A stretch of DNA of 64,000 bases from Anadara kagoshimensis (GCA_021292105.1 CM037863.1:7520442-7584441); one strand, 5' to 3'; counted from the stretch's first letter, positions 45,701-53,644 are shown. Notes: generated by a model not told the origin, from the sequence alone. Numbers and translations are program-made.

Positions 45701-48700
45701 AGCTATAGGCAAAGGTGCAGAAATTTTGTCATTGCATTGTGCTGGTGGCATTATACAGCAGGGTTCTTTAACCGGCCAAGCCCACTGTGACATGGAACCT
45801 CGTTTATTTTAAGTTCCCATCTGAAAGAACCGTGGCTTTCATTTCGTAATGCAGAGTGTTTGGCGTAAGAACAGTCACTACCAACTTTCAAGTCTTGGGT
45901 CAGACCCGGACGGGAATTGAATCCAGGACCTCCCACTTACGAAGCAAGCACTCTACCAACTGAAGTACCACAGTGGTTAATACTGTTTTGACATGAAATC
46001 ATAGTAATAATATCTCTTTTATGTAGTTTTTGCCTATTGAGGCATTGTGCAGAAGTTCTGTAGAAACTAGCGGGGTTGATTGAATTAAGGTTTTACATCC
46101 AGTCAAGACTCTTTAACCTTAAAAAAGATGGTGAGTTCTGATTTTATGAACATGTCTGTTTGTCCATCTGTCTGTCTGCCCTTTCATATGTTTGTTCACA
46201 AAGGTTCTACCTGCATCTTCTCTTAAAATGTTTATGGAATCATAAGTTCAGTTGTGCATGCCATATATGACCATGCCTGTCTATCTACCCTTTCTCAATG
46301 TAGCATTGTAAAAAGGGACATGTATACCTTATGCAATACTGAGACAGTTGAAGTGTAAACATTAGAAGAGTCTTTTCCTTACCAAATGAAAGTCACGGTT
46401 CTTTCAGATGAGAACTTAAAATAAATGAGGTCTAGTGTCACAGTAGGCATGGCACTATAAAGAACCCTGCTGTATAATGTAATCAGCACAACACACAAGC
46501 AAAATTTCTTCACCTATAGCTCGATATAAGAGACAGTGGCGGATCCAGCGGGGGGCACAGGGGGCCCGTGCCCCCCCCCCCAGTTGCCCCGACTTTCCCC
46601 CTCTCTCTCTCACAGCTGATTGTCAATCAACCAGCGTAATGACCAGTTAATTAGTGGTACTGATTAATTAATTCGTGTACACGGGTAGGAAATTGCAATC
46701 AGGTGATGATGTAATTTACCAGTTCGCTGAAGCATGAAAGAATCCAGGTAGTCTTAGGTGATAATGTTATTTACCTGATCGCTGAGGCGTGAAAGAAACC
46801 AGGTAGTATTTATAAGTAGATAACGTTAATTAGTAATACTAATTAAGAGTGATTCCATTAATCATACGTGAATTCATCTAATTTACCTTTTTAAACCAAG
46901 GGACATGGCCAAGAGAGAAAGAGAGAGAGAGGGGGGGAGAGAACTAATTTTTAGCACACAAGATTATATTTTTTGCATATTTTTATAGCGCGATGTTCTA
47001 TTTCTATATAAAAGTACAAATTTTTGTACATTTTTATTTTTAATTGGTTTTAATGGGGAAAAAATCTGTCTCATTTGACTTTTTATTCTATTTATCCGAT
47101 TATCGGCTTTACGGAACAAATCAGTCTGAAATAATCAGTGTTTTTTTTTCTAGTGACAAGATTCTTGTGTGTTGCACCTTTAATGCGCATTATACAATAA
47201 TGAAACTGACTTTACTAGTCATTTTAAAACTAATACAAAATGTAATATAATCATTTTAACTTGAAAGTTCAGATGGATGTCATACAGTTAATTTTAAACA
47301 AGTGTGGAAAAGGGGTTATGTTAGTAGGAGACCTACCCCTTCGGTATATGTAGCAGGCAGGTCAGTTGGTAGAGTGCTTGCTCTGTAAGTCAAGGAGGTC
47401 GAGGGTTTGGTCTCTGGTCAGGTCTGACCCAAAAATCATAAGTCGCTCGGCATTAAAGAAATGAATGCGGGACTTTCGGACAAACATTAAAAACCGAGGC
47501 CCCTTGTCACGGTAGGCGTGGTATGATAAAGAACCCTCACAGAATAATGCCATCACCGCAAAACACAGGTAAATATTTCTGCACCTACACCTATAGCTGG
47601 TGATGTCTCGATATAAGTGAAATATTATTGACTTAGAAGTTACACCCCATTAATCAATGATCAATCAAACTTAGGACCGGGATTCAAACAGAAAGACTTT
47701 CCTCTAATGAGCTTGATTTATCAACTCAACTGGATCACCCAGACCAAATTAAATCAAAACACTGGTATCCCTCCGATGGATCGACCTATCGAACTACAAC
47801 TTCCAAAGGTCGAACGAACTCCTTTAATATAACGCAAAAAGAGTCGGTCTGGATCTGCGGTGCACAACTACACCTCGGCAGATTAAAAGACCGACAATAC
47901 AAGTTATCGACGGCGGCAAATTTCGACACATATATCGATAAAGATATTATGAACTCACCAACACTCATATATAGCTACCTGCGTCAATATTACAATTTTT
48001 GAAAAAAAGTTAGACTGGTTTAGATCTACTTTGAATGCGAGGTGAAAAGACGCTCGACAGTGTTCAAGATGCAGGAAATTGCATCATTTGTACTGAAAAA
48101 AGCGAAATTTTTCTGGGGGAGCATGCCCCCAAACCCCCTAGAAGGTCGCGCCTTTGGCGCGTACTTGTGCCCCCCCCATTCACCAAGACTCTGGATCCGC
48201 CCCTGAGAGAAATATTCTCGACTGGGACACCATTACTCAACTCAACTCTGTGAGTTCGTTGAAAACTACCCGTCAGGGGGTGGTTATATGATAAATAATA
48301 GGGTGTTAGTTCTTTACTCACCAATGCGATTTTATCACCCTCAATTTTCTCCATTTCACTAATCAGGAATTTGGTCAAATTTTTATGCTTACTGGTGGCT
48401 TCCTCTATCCTGGCAAGCACATGTTGTTCACTCACGCTTTTCTCCTCAAAATTCATTGATAAAGGCTTAACAGTATCTTCTGGATGATAAACAGGTACTC
48501 GGATAATTTCTGGTGTTTTTTCAGTACCACCTGGCGTGACAACGACCAGTGATAAATCTCGAGTCCGGGTAACAGGTTCTTCACCGTGATTTCCTTGAAC
48601 CCCTAACTTCGAAAATGACAACGCTTTTTGTTCACGCGTGTTTTCTCGTTTTCTAAGGTCTTTTTTCAGCACTTGGCCTGGATCAAATGTTTGTGTATTA

Positions 48701-48726
48701 CCAAAAGGAATACAACAGTTTCCCAT
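22159..48726 (-). CDS. AMP-forming acyl-CoA synthetase, 4-coumarate-CoA ligase/luciferase-like (ANL superfamily), complete, 11 exons, 654 aa
   Basis: Minus-strand exons in order: 48726-48322, 43257-43050, 42372-42266, 41779-41517, 39819-39651, 38457-38286, 37734-37637, 37127-36983, 34627-34545, 23189-23024, 22307-22159 (TAG). They total 1965 nt; all junctions are GT-AG and keep frame. It should activate a carboxylic acid with ATP as the acyl-AMP and pass it to CoA; the substrate is unknown. Motifs: P-loop [10 protein letters not shown] (residues 302-311), GYGLTEA (442-448), GWMHTGD with ATP-ribose Asp524, [13 protein letters not shown] hinge (538-550), and catalytic Lys631 in PSGKILRR. The start is the first ATG of the open frame (in-frame stop at 48796-48798), with G at -3 and +4. 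The family is usually about 540-560 residues; here exon 1 adds roughly 100 residues beginning MGNCCIPFG. The C-terminus ends NIPG, not an SKL-type peroxisomal signal. Intron 9 (11.4 kb) and intron 1 (5.1 kb) hold large transposons. Family certain; substrate and orthology not. Confidence 0.95.
22510..22745 (-). mobile_element. tRNA-derived SINE, 5'-truncated
   Basis: Minus-strand copy in the last synthetase intron, with CCCAGTCAAGAATATTTCA, TATAGGCAAAAGTGCAGAAA, GTGCCAAGCCCACCGTGACA and AAAGAACCGTG. It stops before the tRNA head. Confidence 0.8.
23024..23617 (-). repeat. Tandem duplication of synthetase exon 10 5' half with its acceptor (4 copies, 135-148 bp)
   Basis: The true exon 10 starts at 23189; copies of its acceptor and first roughly 90 nt start at 23324, 23472 and 23607. 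All keep the AG/GTAGCCCCAGCT junction and the reading [10 protein letters not shown]...VVGVPDDEA, with E-to-K changes in the second. Read-through from copy two ends at the TAG of the next acceptor, and copy three meets a TGA, so use of an upstream acceptor would truncate the protein before Lys631. Units also contain the GAGTTATCTCCCTTA motif. A fifth, decayed unit lies at 34183-34290, beyond the transposon. Confidence 0.93.
23637..23822. repeat. Left subterminal TATAAGCC / GGCTTATA motif cluster
   Basis: About 15 motif copies in direct and inverted orientation lie within 190 bp, spaced by 3-6 bp. Such clusters bind transposase in CACTA-type elements; here the function is inferred from arrangement alone. 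Confidence 0.85.
24190..24285 (-). other. tRNA-like sequence (tRNA-Arg-like A and B boxes), probably a SINE head or pseudo-tRNA
   Basis: The complement reads GTGGCCTAATGGATAAGGAT followed about 45 nt later by GAGTTCAAGTCCCGC. The A and B box matches are good, but the intervening region does not fold into a convincing anticodon arm and is too long for a normal tRNA-Arg. I do not call a functional tRNA. Confidence 0.4.
24420..24478. repeat. (ATT)n microsatellite
   Basis: A run of about 12 ATT units within a longer TTATT-rich tract; the Tyr-rich ORF through it is an artefact. Confidence 0.9.
25777..25893. repeat. (GAAT)n followed by (TTTA)n microsatellite
   Basis: About 12 GAAT units switch directly to about 16 TTTA units. 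Similar TTTA tracts recur at 32915-32945 and 33055-33080 inside the same large element. Confidence 0.95.
26670..26928. mobile_element. MITE with 49-bp inverted termini, GGCCCCGGTTTCAC
   Basis: The first and last 49 bp are inverted repeats differing at a single position (GGTTTCACAATC versus GGTTTCACTATC). The element is 259 bp and non-coding. It lies inside the 10.56-kb element and is better preserved than its relative at 16877-17122. Confidence 0.9.
27671..27733. repeat. (GA)n microsatellite
   Basis: A GA run interrupted twice by CTGGG. Confidence 0.95.
28465..29944. mobile_element. 1480-bp nested transposon with perfect 8-bp target duplication
   Basis: AACGTTAA flanks it at 28457-28464 and 29945-29952. 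The ends are GGTCTGTTCATGATTGTCCC and the complement of GGTTTATTCATGATTGTCCC. The homologous position near 46820 has a single AACGTTAA and no insert, which is a natural empty site. Internal sequence is AT-rich without a transposase. The 8-bp duplication is consistent with hAT or other 8-bp superfamilies. Confidence 0.92.
30509..30815 (+). mobile_element. tRNA-SINE body carried within the 28197-31391 element
   Basis: CAGGTCAGTTGGTAGAGTGC, a degenerate B box, GTCAGGTCTGACCC, CACGGTAGGCGTGGCACG and ATATAAGTGAAATATTGTTGAC follow the SINE order. The same copy is at the homologous place in the 46534-48205 element, so the SINE was captured before the element multiplied. Confidence 0.75.
31936..32240 (+). 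mobile_element. tRNA-derived SINE
   Basis: The head is GCGGTTGCTCAGTTTGTAG with a GTATGAACCCC B box, and the body runs from GACCCAAGACTTGAAAGTGG to ATTCTTGACTGG and CATTATTCAACTC. It lies in the large element, right of the nested transposon. Confidence 0.85.
32915..33015. repeat. (TTTA)n and (CT)n microsatellites
   Basis: A TTTA tract (about 32910-32947) is followed by a CT run (32980-33014). Confidence 0.95.
33420..33930. repeat. (AAAT)n tracts within a ~200-bp tandem unit, 3 copies
   Basis: Each unit has an AAATAAATAAAT tract, then GAAAACTAACA or GATGACTAACA, TTTTACTGCCGGT or TTTATTGCCGGT, AAAGTGC and ATATACAAACTGAATAAATA. The AAAT tracts differ in length between copies. Confidence 0.9.
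33974..34166. repeat. Right subterminal TATAAGCC / GGCTTATA motif cluster
   Basis: This mirrors the left cluster at the opposite end of the 10.56-kb element, again mixing both orientations, and joins the terminal sequence TTTCATCCTGTG. Confidence 0.85.
34183..34290 (-). repeat. Remnant of the exon-10 repeat on the far side of the transposon
   Basis: AATTATCTCCCTTAATCTAAG, AAGTTCTCC and AGAGCTACCTGGAAAAACACA match the unit at 23330-23480 around an internal deletion. Its position immediately after the 10.56-kb element shows that the element landed inside the array. Confidence 0.75.
34631..34662. repeat. (AT)n microsatellite adjoining exon 9 acceptor
   Basis: An AT dinucleotide run lies directly upstream (minus strand) of the acceptor AG of the synthetase exon starting at 34627, replacing a normal polypyrimidine tract. 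Confidence 0.85.
34682..34858. mobile_element. CAGTCAAACCTG-family MITE
   Basis: GCAGTCAAACTTGTCTATAA begins it and GGAAGGTTGGACT ends it, with AAAGGCCACCC and AGGTGGCCTTTATA blocks inside. It lies in synthetase intron 8. Confidence 0.8.
35165..35245. repeat. Poly(A) / A-rich tract
   Basis: Two long A runs separated by CATTTTT and followed by AACAACCC and (AAT)n. They could be the tail of the SINE-like repeat ending near 35162 (plus strand). Confidence 0.85.
35618..35897 (+). mobile_element. tRNA-derived SINE, head truncated
   Basis: It starts at the anticodon-side region (AGTGGGAGGTAGTGGTTTCG) and runs through GACCCAAGACTTGAAAGTGG to TTTGACTGGGACGTTAAACA and ACTCAACTC. Confidence 0.85.
36600..36640. 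repeat. AT-rich microsatellite
   Basis: ATACATATATATATATATTA and TAGATATATATGG tract in synthetase intron 8. Confidence 0.7.
37522..37671 (-). repeat. 37-bp minisatellite made of synthetase exon 7's 3' end plus donor site (4 copies)
   Basis: On the minus strand the exon end CACCTGG(C/T)G-A-AATACAAG plus GTTTGTATGTACAGTGC repeats. AAG/GT junctions fall at 37637, 37600, 37563 and 37526, exactly 37 bp apart. The first is the conserved exon end (PGVKYK). Three units equal 111 nt without a stop, so use of the last donor would insert 37 residues in frame, ending PPGVQYK; one or two units shift the frame. The fourth donor is GTTGAT, weaker than the GTTTGTATG of the others. Confidence 0.93.
38130..38255 (-). 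mobile_element. tRNA-SINE 5' fragment
   Basis: The minus-strand body and head region is recognisable as GTGACTTTCATTTCTAATTG and CTCCCACATACGAAGCAAGT, then ACCAACTAGGGTGGCTAT. The 3' half is absent. Confidence 0.55.
39945..40212 (-). mobile_element. Two tandem tRNA-like SINE heads
   Basis: On the minus strand both copies read GTCTGGGTAGCTCAGTGGTA, GAGCACTCG-CTATAGTG and a B-box region ending near CCCAGGT. They span about 39950-40025 and 40130-40212, separated by TAACAGGAAAGAGAAAAAA, which also occurs before the first. Likely one dispersed family duplicated locally rather than working tRNA genes. Confidence 0.7.
40680..41005 (-). mobile_element. tRNA-Arg-like SINE family, partial copy
   Basis: It shares GACTGAATGTTGCTTAACGT, TCTATGGATTAATC, GCATGTGAAGTGCGAGTGTG and GATACCAGGTGAATCAGTAAA with the fuller copies at 43440-43912 and 60440-60830. 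The tRNA end is cut short after GGGAATCGAACTCACG. Confidence 0.75.
42457..42656. mobile_element. MITE, inverted copy of 19846-20042
   Basis: GATCGCTGGCCACGTACAG at the left and GGCATGGCCGGCGATAC at the right. The interior is complementary to the other copy (GAATGTTCCAACAAAGGCCC, AACTCGGCCTGAATTGTG). Confidence 0.8.
42870..42893. repeat. Poly(T) tract
   Basis: An uninterrupted T run in the intron between synthetase exons 2 and 3. Confidence 0.95.
43440..43912 (-). mobile_element. tRNA-Arg-like SINE with internal partial duplication
   Basis: The block TTTTGGTGTTATAAATGGGTT to ATTTTTCAGCT is present twice (about 43432-43510 and 43535-43620) before the common body. The minus-strand tRNA-like head is at the right end (GGCCTAATGGATAAATCATC, TACAAATCCA). 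Confidence 0.8.
44593..44740. repeat. 49-bp tandem repeat, 3 copies
   Basis: CTGGATTGTGATTTGGACAT starts at 44593, 44642 and 44691, followed by GGATTAGTATGTTTGTTTTT. It lies in synthetase intron 1. Confidence 0.92.
45084..45172. repeat. Inverted repeat / hairpin
   Basis: TGGAAGTCTGAAAGAATTGG at 45084 and CCAATTCTTTCATACTTCCA at 45149-45170 are complementary with one mismatch, about 45 bp apart. Confidence 0.75.
45309..45373. repeat. Hairpin in synthetase intron 1
   Basis: GACTCTTTTTATTGATAATA and ATCATCAATAAAAAGAGT pair over about 25 bp around a CCATGG-containing loop. It adjoins a CAGTAAAACCTGTATATAAA block at 45231 that resembles the CAGTCAAACCTG MITE terminus. Confidence 0.75.
45643..45977 (-). 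mobile_element. tRNA-derived SINE with imperfect target duplication
   Basis: A full-length minus-strand copy from GAGTAATGGCGCTTAAAGTC to a tRNA-like head (ACTGAAGTACCACAGTGG). AATACAGTTTT on the left and AATACTGTTTT on the right look like an 11-bp target-site duplication. Confidence 0.85.
46376..46533 (+). mobile_element. SINE left part, split by the 46534-48205 transposon
   Basis: AAATGAAAGTCACGGTTCTT to CTATAGCTCGATATAAGAGA is the SINE body. Its continuation AATATTCTCGACTGGGACAC and ACTCAACTC resumes at 48206-48247. Confidence 0.88.
46534..48205. mobile_element. 1.67-kb DNA transposon copy, CAGTGGCGGATCCAG termini, inside a SINE
   Basis: The left end CAGTGGCGGATCCAGCGGGG is inverted at the right end (GACTCTGGATCCGCCCCTG). 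Host sequence on both sides gives AGAGA as a 5-bp duplication, judged against uninterrupted SINE copies. It is collinear with 28197-31391 but lacks the nested 1480-bp insert. It carries a SINE body at about 47350-47650. No transposase was found. It lies in synthetase intron 1. Confidence 0.85.
48206..48247 (+). mobile_element. SINE right part (continuation of 46376-46533)
   Basis: AGAGAAATATTCTCGACTGG and the end ACCATTACTCAACTCAACTC complete the SINE interrupted by the transposon. Confidence 0.85.
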
Positions 48727-48800
48727 TCCGTTTTCTCCAAGTGCCCGTATGTGTGTCAATTTCAACCACGTGACAGACCCGAGAGTGCATCTAGTTCATC
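48727..48800 (-). promoter_or_regulatory. 5' flank / probable 5' UTR of the acyl-CoA synthetase
   Basis: The synthetase frame stays open upstream of the ATG to an in-frame TGA at 48796-48798, with no earlier ATG. A CACGTG E-box-type palindrome sits at 48767-48772, about 40 bp before the start codon. Whether it is promoter or transcribed leader cannot be decided; no TATA box is evident. Confidence 0.3.
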
Positions 48801-49329
48801 ATTTTATTCATTGTTTGATAACTTTTGCACGGAATATGAAGGAGTATCAGAAGAAGACGAAATTCCGTGTTTTTTTTTCTTACATAAACTTTTTTAATGC
48901 CGCTAGATATGCTGTTTTAAGGATAGAAAAGATTTGTAATTACGGATATTTGGAAAATATAACTTTGAAATTTTATCGACATTTAAGGTTATCCACATTA
49001 AACTAGTTTTTTTGCTGTGGAATCTAACAAAAAGAAAAATGAAGTTTTCCAGTCAATGATCGAAAGATAATTCTACTGCATGGATTTTTAGTTTTTTTCA
49101 AAACAAATATGAAGTGCAAATAAAACTGGGCAACTACCGACCAAGACTTTTACTTTTAATTTGCTTTCTAAATGCATTATATAGGCTTGATATTAAGTTT
49201 ACGGCCATGGATTTTCCAATTTTAAATAAATAAATGAAATGAAATAAAATAATAACAATAATAAAATGTTAAAAGTATCATTTTTTCACCAAACTTAAGA
49301 TTAGGCTTCATGTACTAAATAGGTCGGAT

Positions 49330-49475
49330 GAAGCTTAACTATTTTGAGTTAGGGGCCCAGCTCACTTCAGAAAATATATAAGTGGTAATAGTAATAAAAA
49401 GCTAAAATGTGTAAACGTTAAGGGACCCAGACTTATTTTTAGTTGCCATGGACTACTGTGACCCTGCTAATCTTC
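49330..49475 (+). repeat. Dispersed repeat, partner of 3760-3946
   Basis: Same order of blocks as the WDR48-intron copy: CCCAGCTCACTTCAG, AAAATGTGTAAACGTTAAG, GGACCCAGACT and CCCTGCTAATCTTCACCCCTG. Confidence 0.65.
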
Positions 49476-49894
49476 ACCCCTGCGATGGATGAGTAACCTT
49501 GAGTAACCAAGCATGTCAATATAAAATAATAATTTTCAATATTTTAAAACATATTACATATTTATGATTTTGTATAATTAAGTAACATATCTAGTAACAT
49601 TTAAAATAAAAGTTTTATACATCTTCTTCGATACAGCCATCAATTGTACAACTAAAAACAGTTGTAGCATTAGAGTGATGTTGACAAGGAGTGTCTGGAT
49701 GTTAGCTCCTTGAATTCTGTCAGTGATTAAGCTGAAGTGACACAGGCTGGTAGCTGGTTCAATTCCTTTATGGTTCTTGGAAACTTGAACGGCGGATGAG
49801 TGTTTCTCTTCTTTGTTGAATCTTACTTTACCCCCCCCCCCCTATACAAATTCAAATATAGTTGCATGGGTATTGCTGGCAAAACAGGTACGTT

Positions 49895-50110
49895 TAGTCT
49901 TTCAAAGGAAGATATTAGAAAACTAAATGAAAGTCATTGTTATTTTGGATGGGAACTTAAAATAAAAGAGGTCCCGTGTCAATGTAGGCGTGGAAAGATA
50001 AAGTACTCTGCCGTATCATGCCAACATCGCAACTCTCAGGGAAAATTTCTTCACATTCGCCTATAGCTGATAACGTCTCGATATAAATGAAATATTATTA
50101 AACACCATTT
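49895..50110 (+). mobile_element. tRNA-SINE, 5'-truncated
   Basis: The body runs from AATGAAAGTCATTG through GAGGTCCCGTGTCAATGTAG and TAGCTGATAACGTCTCGATA to a short end CACCATTTCTAAACTC. It is followed after about 45 bp by the opposite-strand copy at 50157. Confidence 0.8.
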
Positions 50111-50156
50111 CTAAACTCTTTCAAAGGACATTTGGTACCTTGAACGAGAGTTACAG

Positions 50157-50494
50157 TGAGTTGAGTAATGGTGTTTAACGTCCCAGTCAAGAATATTTCA
50201 CTTATATCGAGACGTTGACAGCTATAGGCGAAGGTGTTGGAATTTTACCTTTGCATTGCGCTGTTGGCATTATACAGCAGGGTTCTTTATCGTGCCAAGC
50301 CCACAGTGATACGAGACCTCGTTTATTTTAAGTTCCCATCTGAAAGAACCGTGACTTATTTCGTAATGCCGAGTGCTTGGCGAAAGAACAATCAATACCC
50401 ACTTTGATGTCTTGGGTCAGACCCGGTCGGGGTGCGAACCCACAACCTCCAACTTACGGAGCGAGCACTCTACAAACTGAGCTACCGCTGTGGT
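50157..50494 (-). mobile_element. tRNA-derived SINE, full length
   Basis: On the minus strand it has the head CAGCGGTAGCTCAGTTTGTA, a B box close to GGGTTCGCACCCC, the body GACCCAAGACATCAAAGTGG and the tail GACTGGGACGTTAAACACC. Confidence 0.88.
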
Positions 50495-50733
50495 ATGAAA
50501 GAGCCACAGTGGTTTGAAACACTGGCTTATAGATAATAGTGTTTCTCGTCGTATATTTGTTTGAGTCTTACTCCTGTATAACATATTGTGAGAAAGTTTG
50601 TTAGTTCGTTCTCCCAAGGTCGGTGGTTTTCCCCAACCGTACTCCGGTTTCCTCAAACACAGAAGTGACCGCCTTGATATATTTGAAAGAATCTTGACTG
50701 GACATAAAACATCATTATTGTCTACTATACGTC

Positions 50734-51208
50734 TTGAATCATGCGACCCACGCCCATGGTATTAAACCTCAGTGTTGGAAATACCTATATTTCATTGGCA
50801 AAATGGGGATGTTTGGTCTTCAAAGACCATTAGGCAAAATCAAAACAGCTATCTGTGGTCTTCCAGGTCCAACGGTCTTAGCCCACTGTTTGAAGTACAC
50901 TATATATGGTCGGTTGGATATGGGCTATACTGTAACTATGTTTTTAAATGTTATACCATTAGTCTTTACATCCGGAGTTTTTATTATCGAGGATTTTGGA
51001 TTCCAGTCGCAGCGGGACTAGCTGTTATATTCTTGAGCAAGACATTTGTTTTTATATTGCTCTTGGCAGTCAATACAGCTGCCAAAATGAATGGGTACCT
51101 ACAGAATATGTTGGGGTTCATCTTGCAATGGACTGCAGTCCTATCCAATTGCAAGCAGGATATTGTGTGCCCAGTGGCTTCATATCATTAAAGTTTGAAA
51201 TGGGATAG
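50734..51208 (+). pseudogene. Overlapping-frame coding-like relic, unrecognised
   Basis: Three overlapping frames are open in turn (50734-51021, 50772-51191, 50996-51208). Stretches such as FYIALGSQYSCQNEWVP in the last look protein-like, and compositional bias is lower than in surrounding repeats. No single frame spans the block and I recognise no family. It may be a frameshifted processed pseudogene or transposon fragment, or chance. Confidence 0.25.
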
Positions 51209-51904
51209 ATAAGTACCTATCTGAATAGCTATATATAGACCATAGGCCTGCTCAGAGCAGACTTCTTTAACTTTATTGACATTACCTCTGGTAGTCATCC
51301 AGTCTGAAGTTTTATAATCAGTGGTCTTATATATAATTTTATCTATCTTGTGTCTTGTCATACAACCTTTGTTTGGTATGGTACATCCCTAGTAGACAGG
51401 TTAACTATTGTCAAGTGTATGTTATTTGAATTCTGATTTCTATAAAGTCAACAGATCATTAAAGCATCTCTCTCTGCTTGGGTTCAAATACCACTCAAAC
51501 AGATCCCAGATGAGAATGTTTATCAGTTGACTTGTGGAATGTTGGCGGGTTTCTCAGAGAAATCCAGTTTCCTCCACCATCACAGAATAGACCATCTGGA
51601 TGCAAGTGAAAGAATCTTAATTTAGGCATAAGGCACCATTACACTATAATCTACATAAACATCACACTTGTGGTTCAAATCCGCCTTAGACAGATCCCAG
51701 TGTTAGAATGTCTGCAAGTTCCTTACCAAAAGTCATGGTTTTCTTTGGGTACTCCAGTTTCCTCCACTATCACAGAACTGACTGTACTGCTATAGATTAA
51801 ACAATCTTGACTTGGCATATTAACCAGCATTACTGGACTTACTCTGCACTTAATGTTCACTGAAAACTAGCTACATTTCAGTATCAGAGTGATTTTTTTT
51901 GTGG

Positions 51905-51980
51905 AATCATGTGGCTCAGTTGGTAGAGTGTCAAACTCAAGATCTATGGGTCTAGAGTTTGAATCCTAAAGAGGACATGT
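51905..51980 (+). mobile_element. tRNA-like SINE head
   Basis: ATGTGGCTCAGTTGGTAGAG followed by AGAGTTTGAATCCTAAAG fits A and B boxes 35-40 bp apart. It directly precedes the 158-bp array. Confidence 0.55.
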
Positions 51981-52104
51981 TTTGACAATAAGCACATTAC
52001 ATCTTTTTACATTGCTGCTAACTTATTCAGTGTCAGTATAACAGACTAGTGTTGCAGCAATCTCCGCAACTGTTGTCTCTGTGAGCTAGCAACTGAAAAG
52101 TGTA

Positions 52105-53630
52105 CAGAGTGTGTGCTAGTACAAAGCAGACATGTATAATACACACTGTCAGTCATGGTTACATCAGGGTAGTCTAGTGTAATCTCGCTGACATTTACTC
52201 TGCAGTACAAAGGTTAAAATGCACCCATACAAGCCTAAGGTGAGACAGCAGCTTAAAGGCACCCAAGTGTATGATAGTACAAAGCAGACATGTATAATAC
52301 ACACTGTCAGTCATGGTTACATCAGGGTAGCCTAGTGTAATCTCGCTGACATTTACTCTGCAGTACAAAGGTTAAAATGCACCCATACAAGCCTAAGGTG
52401 AGACAGCAGCTTAAAGGCACCCAAGTGTATGATAGTACAAAGCAGACATGTATAATACACACTGTCAGTCATGGTTACATCAGGGTAGTCTAGTGTAATC
52501 TCGCTGACATTTACTCTGCAGTACAAAGGTTAAAATGCACCCATACAAGCCTAAGGTGAGACAGCAGCTTAAAGGCACCCAAGTGTATGATAGTACAAAG
52601 CAGACATGTATAATACACACTGGCAGTCATGGTTACATCAGGGTAGCCTAGTGTAATCTCGCTGACATTTACTCTGCACAGTACAAAGGTTAAAATGCAC
52701 CCATACAAGCCTAAGGTAAGAGAGCAGCTTAAAGGCACCCAAGTGTATGATAGTACAAAGCAGACATGTATAATACACACTGTCAGTCATGGTTACATCA
52801 GGGTAGTCTAGTGTAATCTCGCTGACATTTACTCTGCAGTACAAAGGTTAAAATGCACCCATACAAGCCTAAGGTGAGACAGCAGCTTAAAGGCACCCAA
52901 GTGTATGATAGTATAAAGCAGACATGTATAATACACACTGTCAGTCATGTTTACATCAGGGTAGTCTAGTGTAATCTCCCTGACATTTACTCTGCAGTGC
53001 AAAGGTTAAAATGCACCCATACAAGCCTAAGGTAAGAGAACAGCTTAAAGCCACCCAAGTGTATGATAGTACAAAGCAGACATGTATAATACACACTGTC
53101 AGTCATGGTTACATCAGGGTAGTCTAGTGTAATCTCGCTGACATTTACACTGCAGTACAAAGGTTAAAATGCACCCATACAAGCCTAGGGTGAGAGAGCA
53201 GCTTAAAGGCACCCAAGTGTATGATAGTACAAAGCAGACAAACTATCAGCCATGGCTAAATCTGGGTAGTTTAGTGTAATCTAGTTTTCACTGCAGTGTA
53301 AAGATTAAAATCCAACCATAGAAGCTTAAAGTGAACTAGCAATTAAACTAAGAGTATGCACTTGTACAAAGCAGACACATTGACAGTTATTGCTCAATCC
53401 AGGTAGCCTAGTGTTATCTGGCTGGCACTAGGACCACAATGCACAGATTAAAATCCACTCACAGAAACGTAAGGCGAGCTAGCAACTAAAAGTTGCTGGA
53501 GTATTCCCTATGACAGAGCAGACACACTGGCAGTCATGGTTACATTAGTATTAGGGTAACATAGTGTAAAATGGCTTGCATTTGCTCTTAAGTGCATGTA
53601 CAGACTAAAATGCACCCATATACAAGCCCT
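52105..53630. repeat. 158-bp tandem array, 8 close copies plus ~3 decayed
   Basis: The marker ACAAAGCAGACATGTATAAT occurs at 52121, 52279, 52437, 52595, 52755, 52913 (one change), 53071 and 53229, giving units of 158-160 bp. Decayed units follow at about 53365 and 53500. The unit contains GTTACATCAGGGTAG, TGTAATCTCGCTGACATTTA and CACCCATACAAGCCTA. Minus-strand ORFs of 68-89 aa are repeat artefacts. Confidence 0.95.
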
Positions 53631-53644
53631 AGGCTTTCTGAAGT

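Noticed and set aside
48727-48765. Longer synthetase N-terminus starting at 48765
   Set aside because: The codon there is TTG. The first ATG of the open frame is at 48726-48724 in a strong context, and an upstream in-frame TGA closes the frame without another ATG.
48628-49006. Plus-strand ORFs of 89 and 122 aa opposite synthetase exon 1
   Set aside because: They overlap a well-supported minus-strand exon, have no domain, and are shadows of its coding bias.
52511-52844. Minus-strand ORFs with CLLCTIIHLGAFKLLSHLRLV-like sequence suggesting membrane helices
   Set aside because: They derive from the 158-bp tandem array and recur with each unit.
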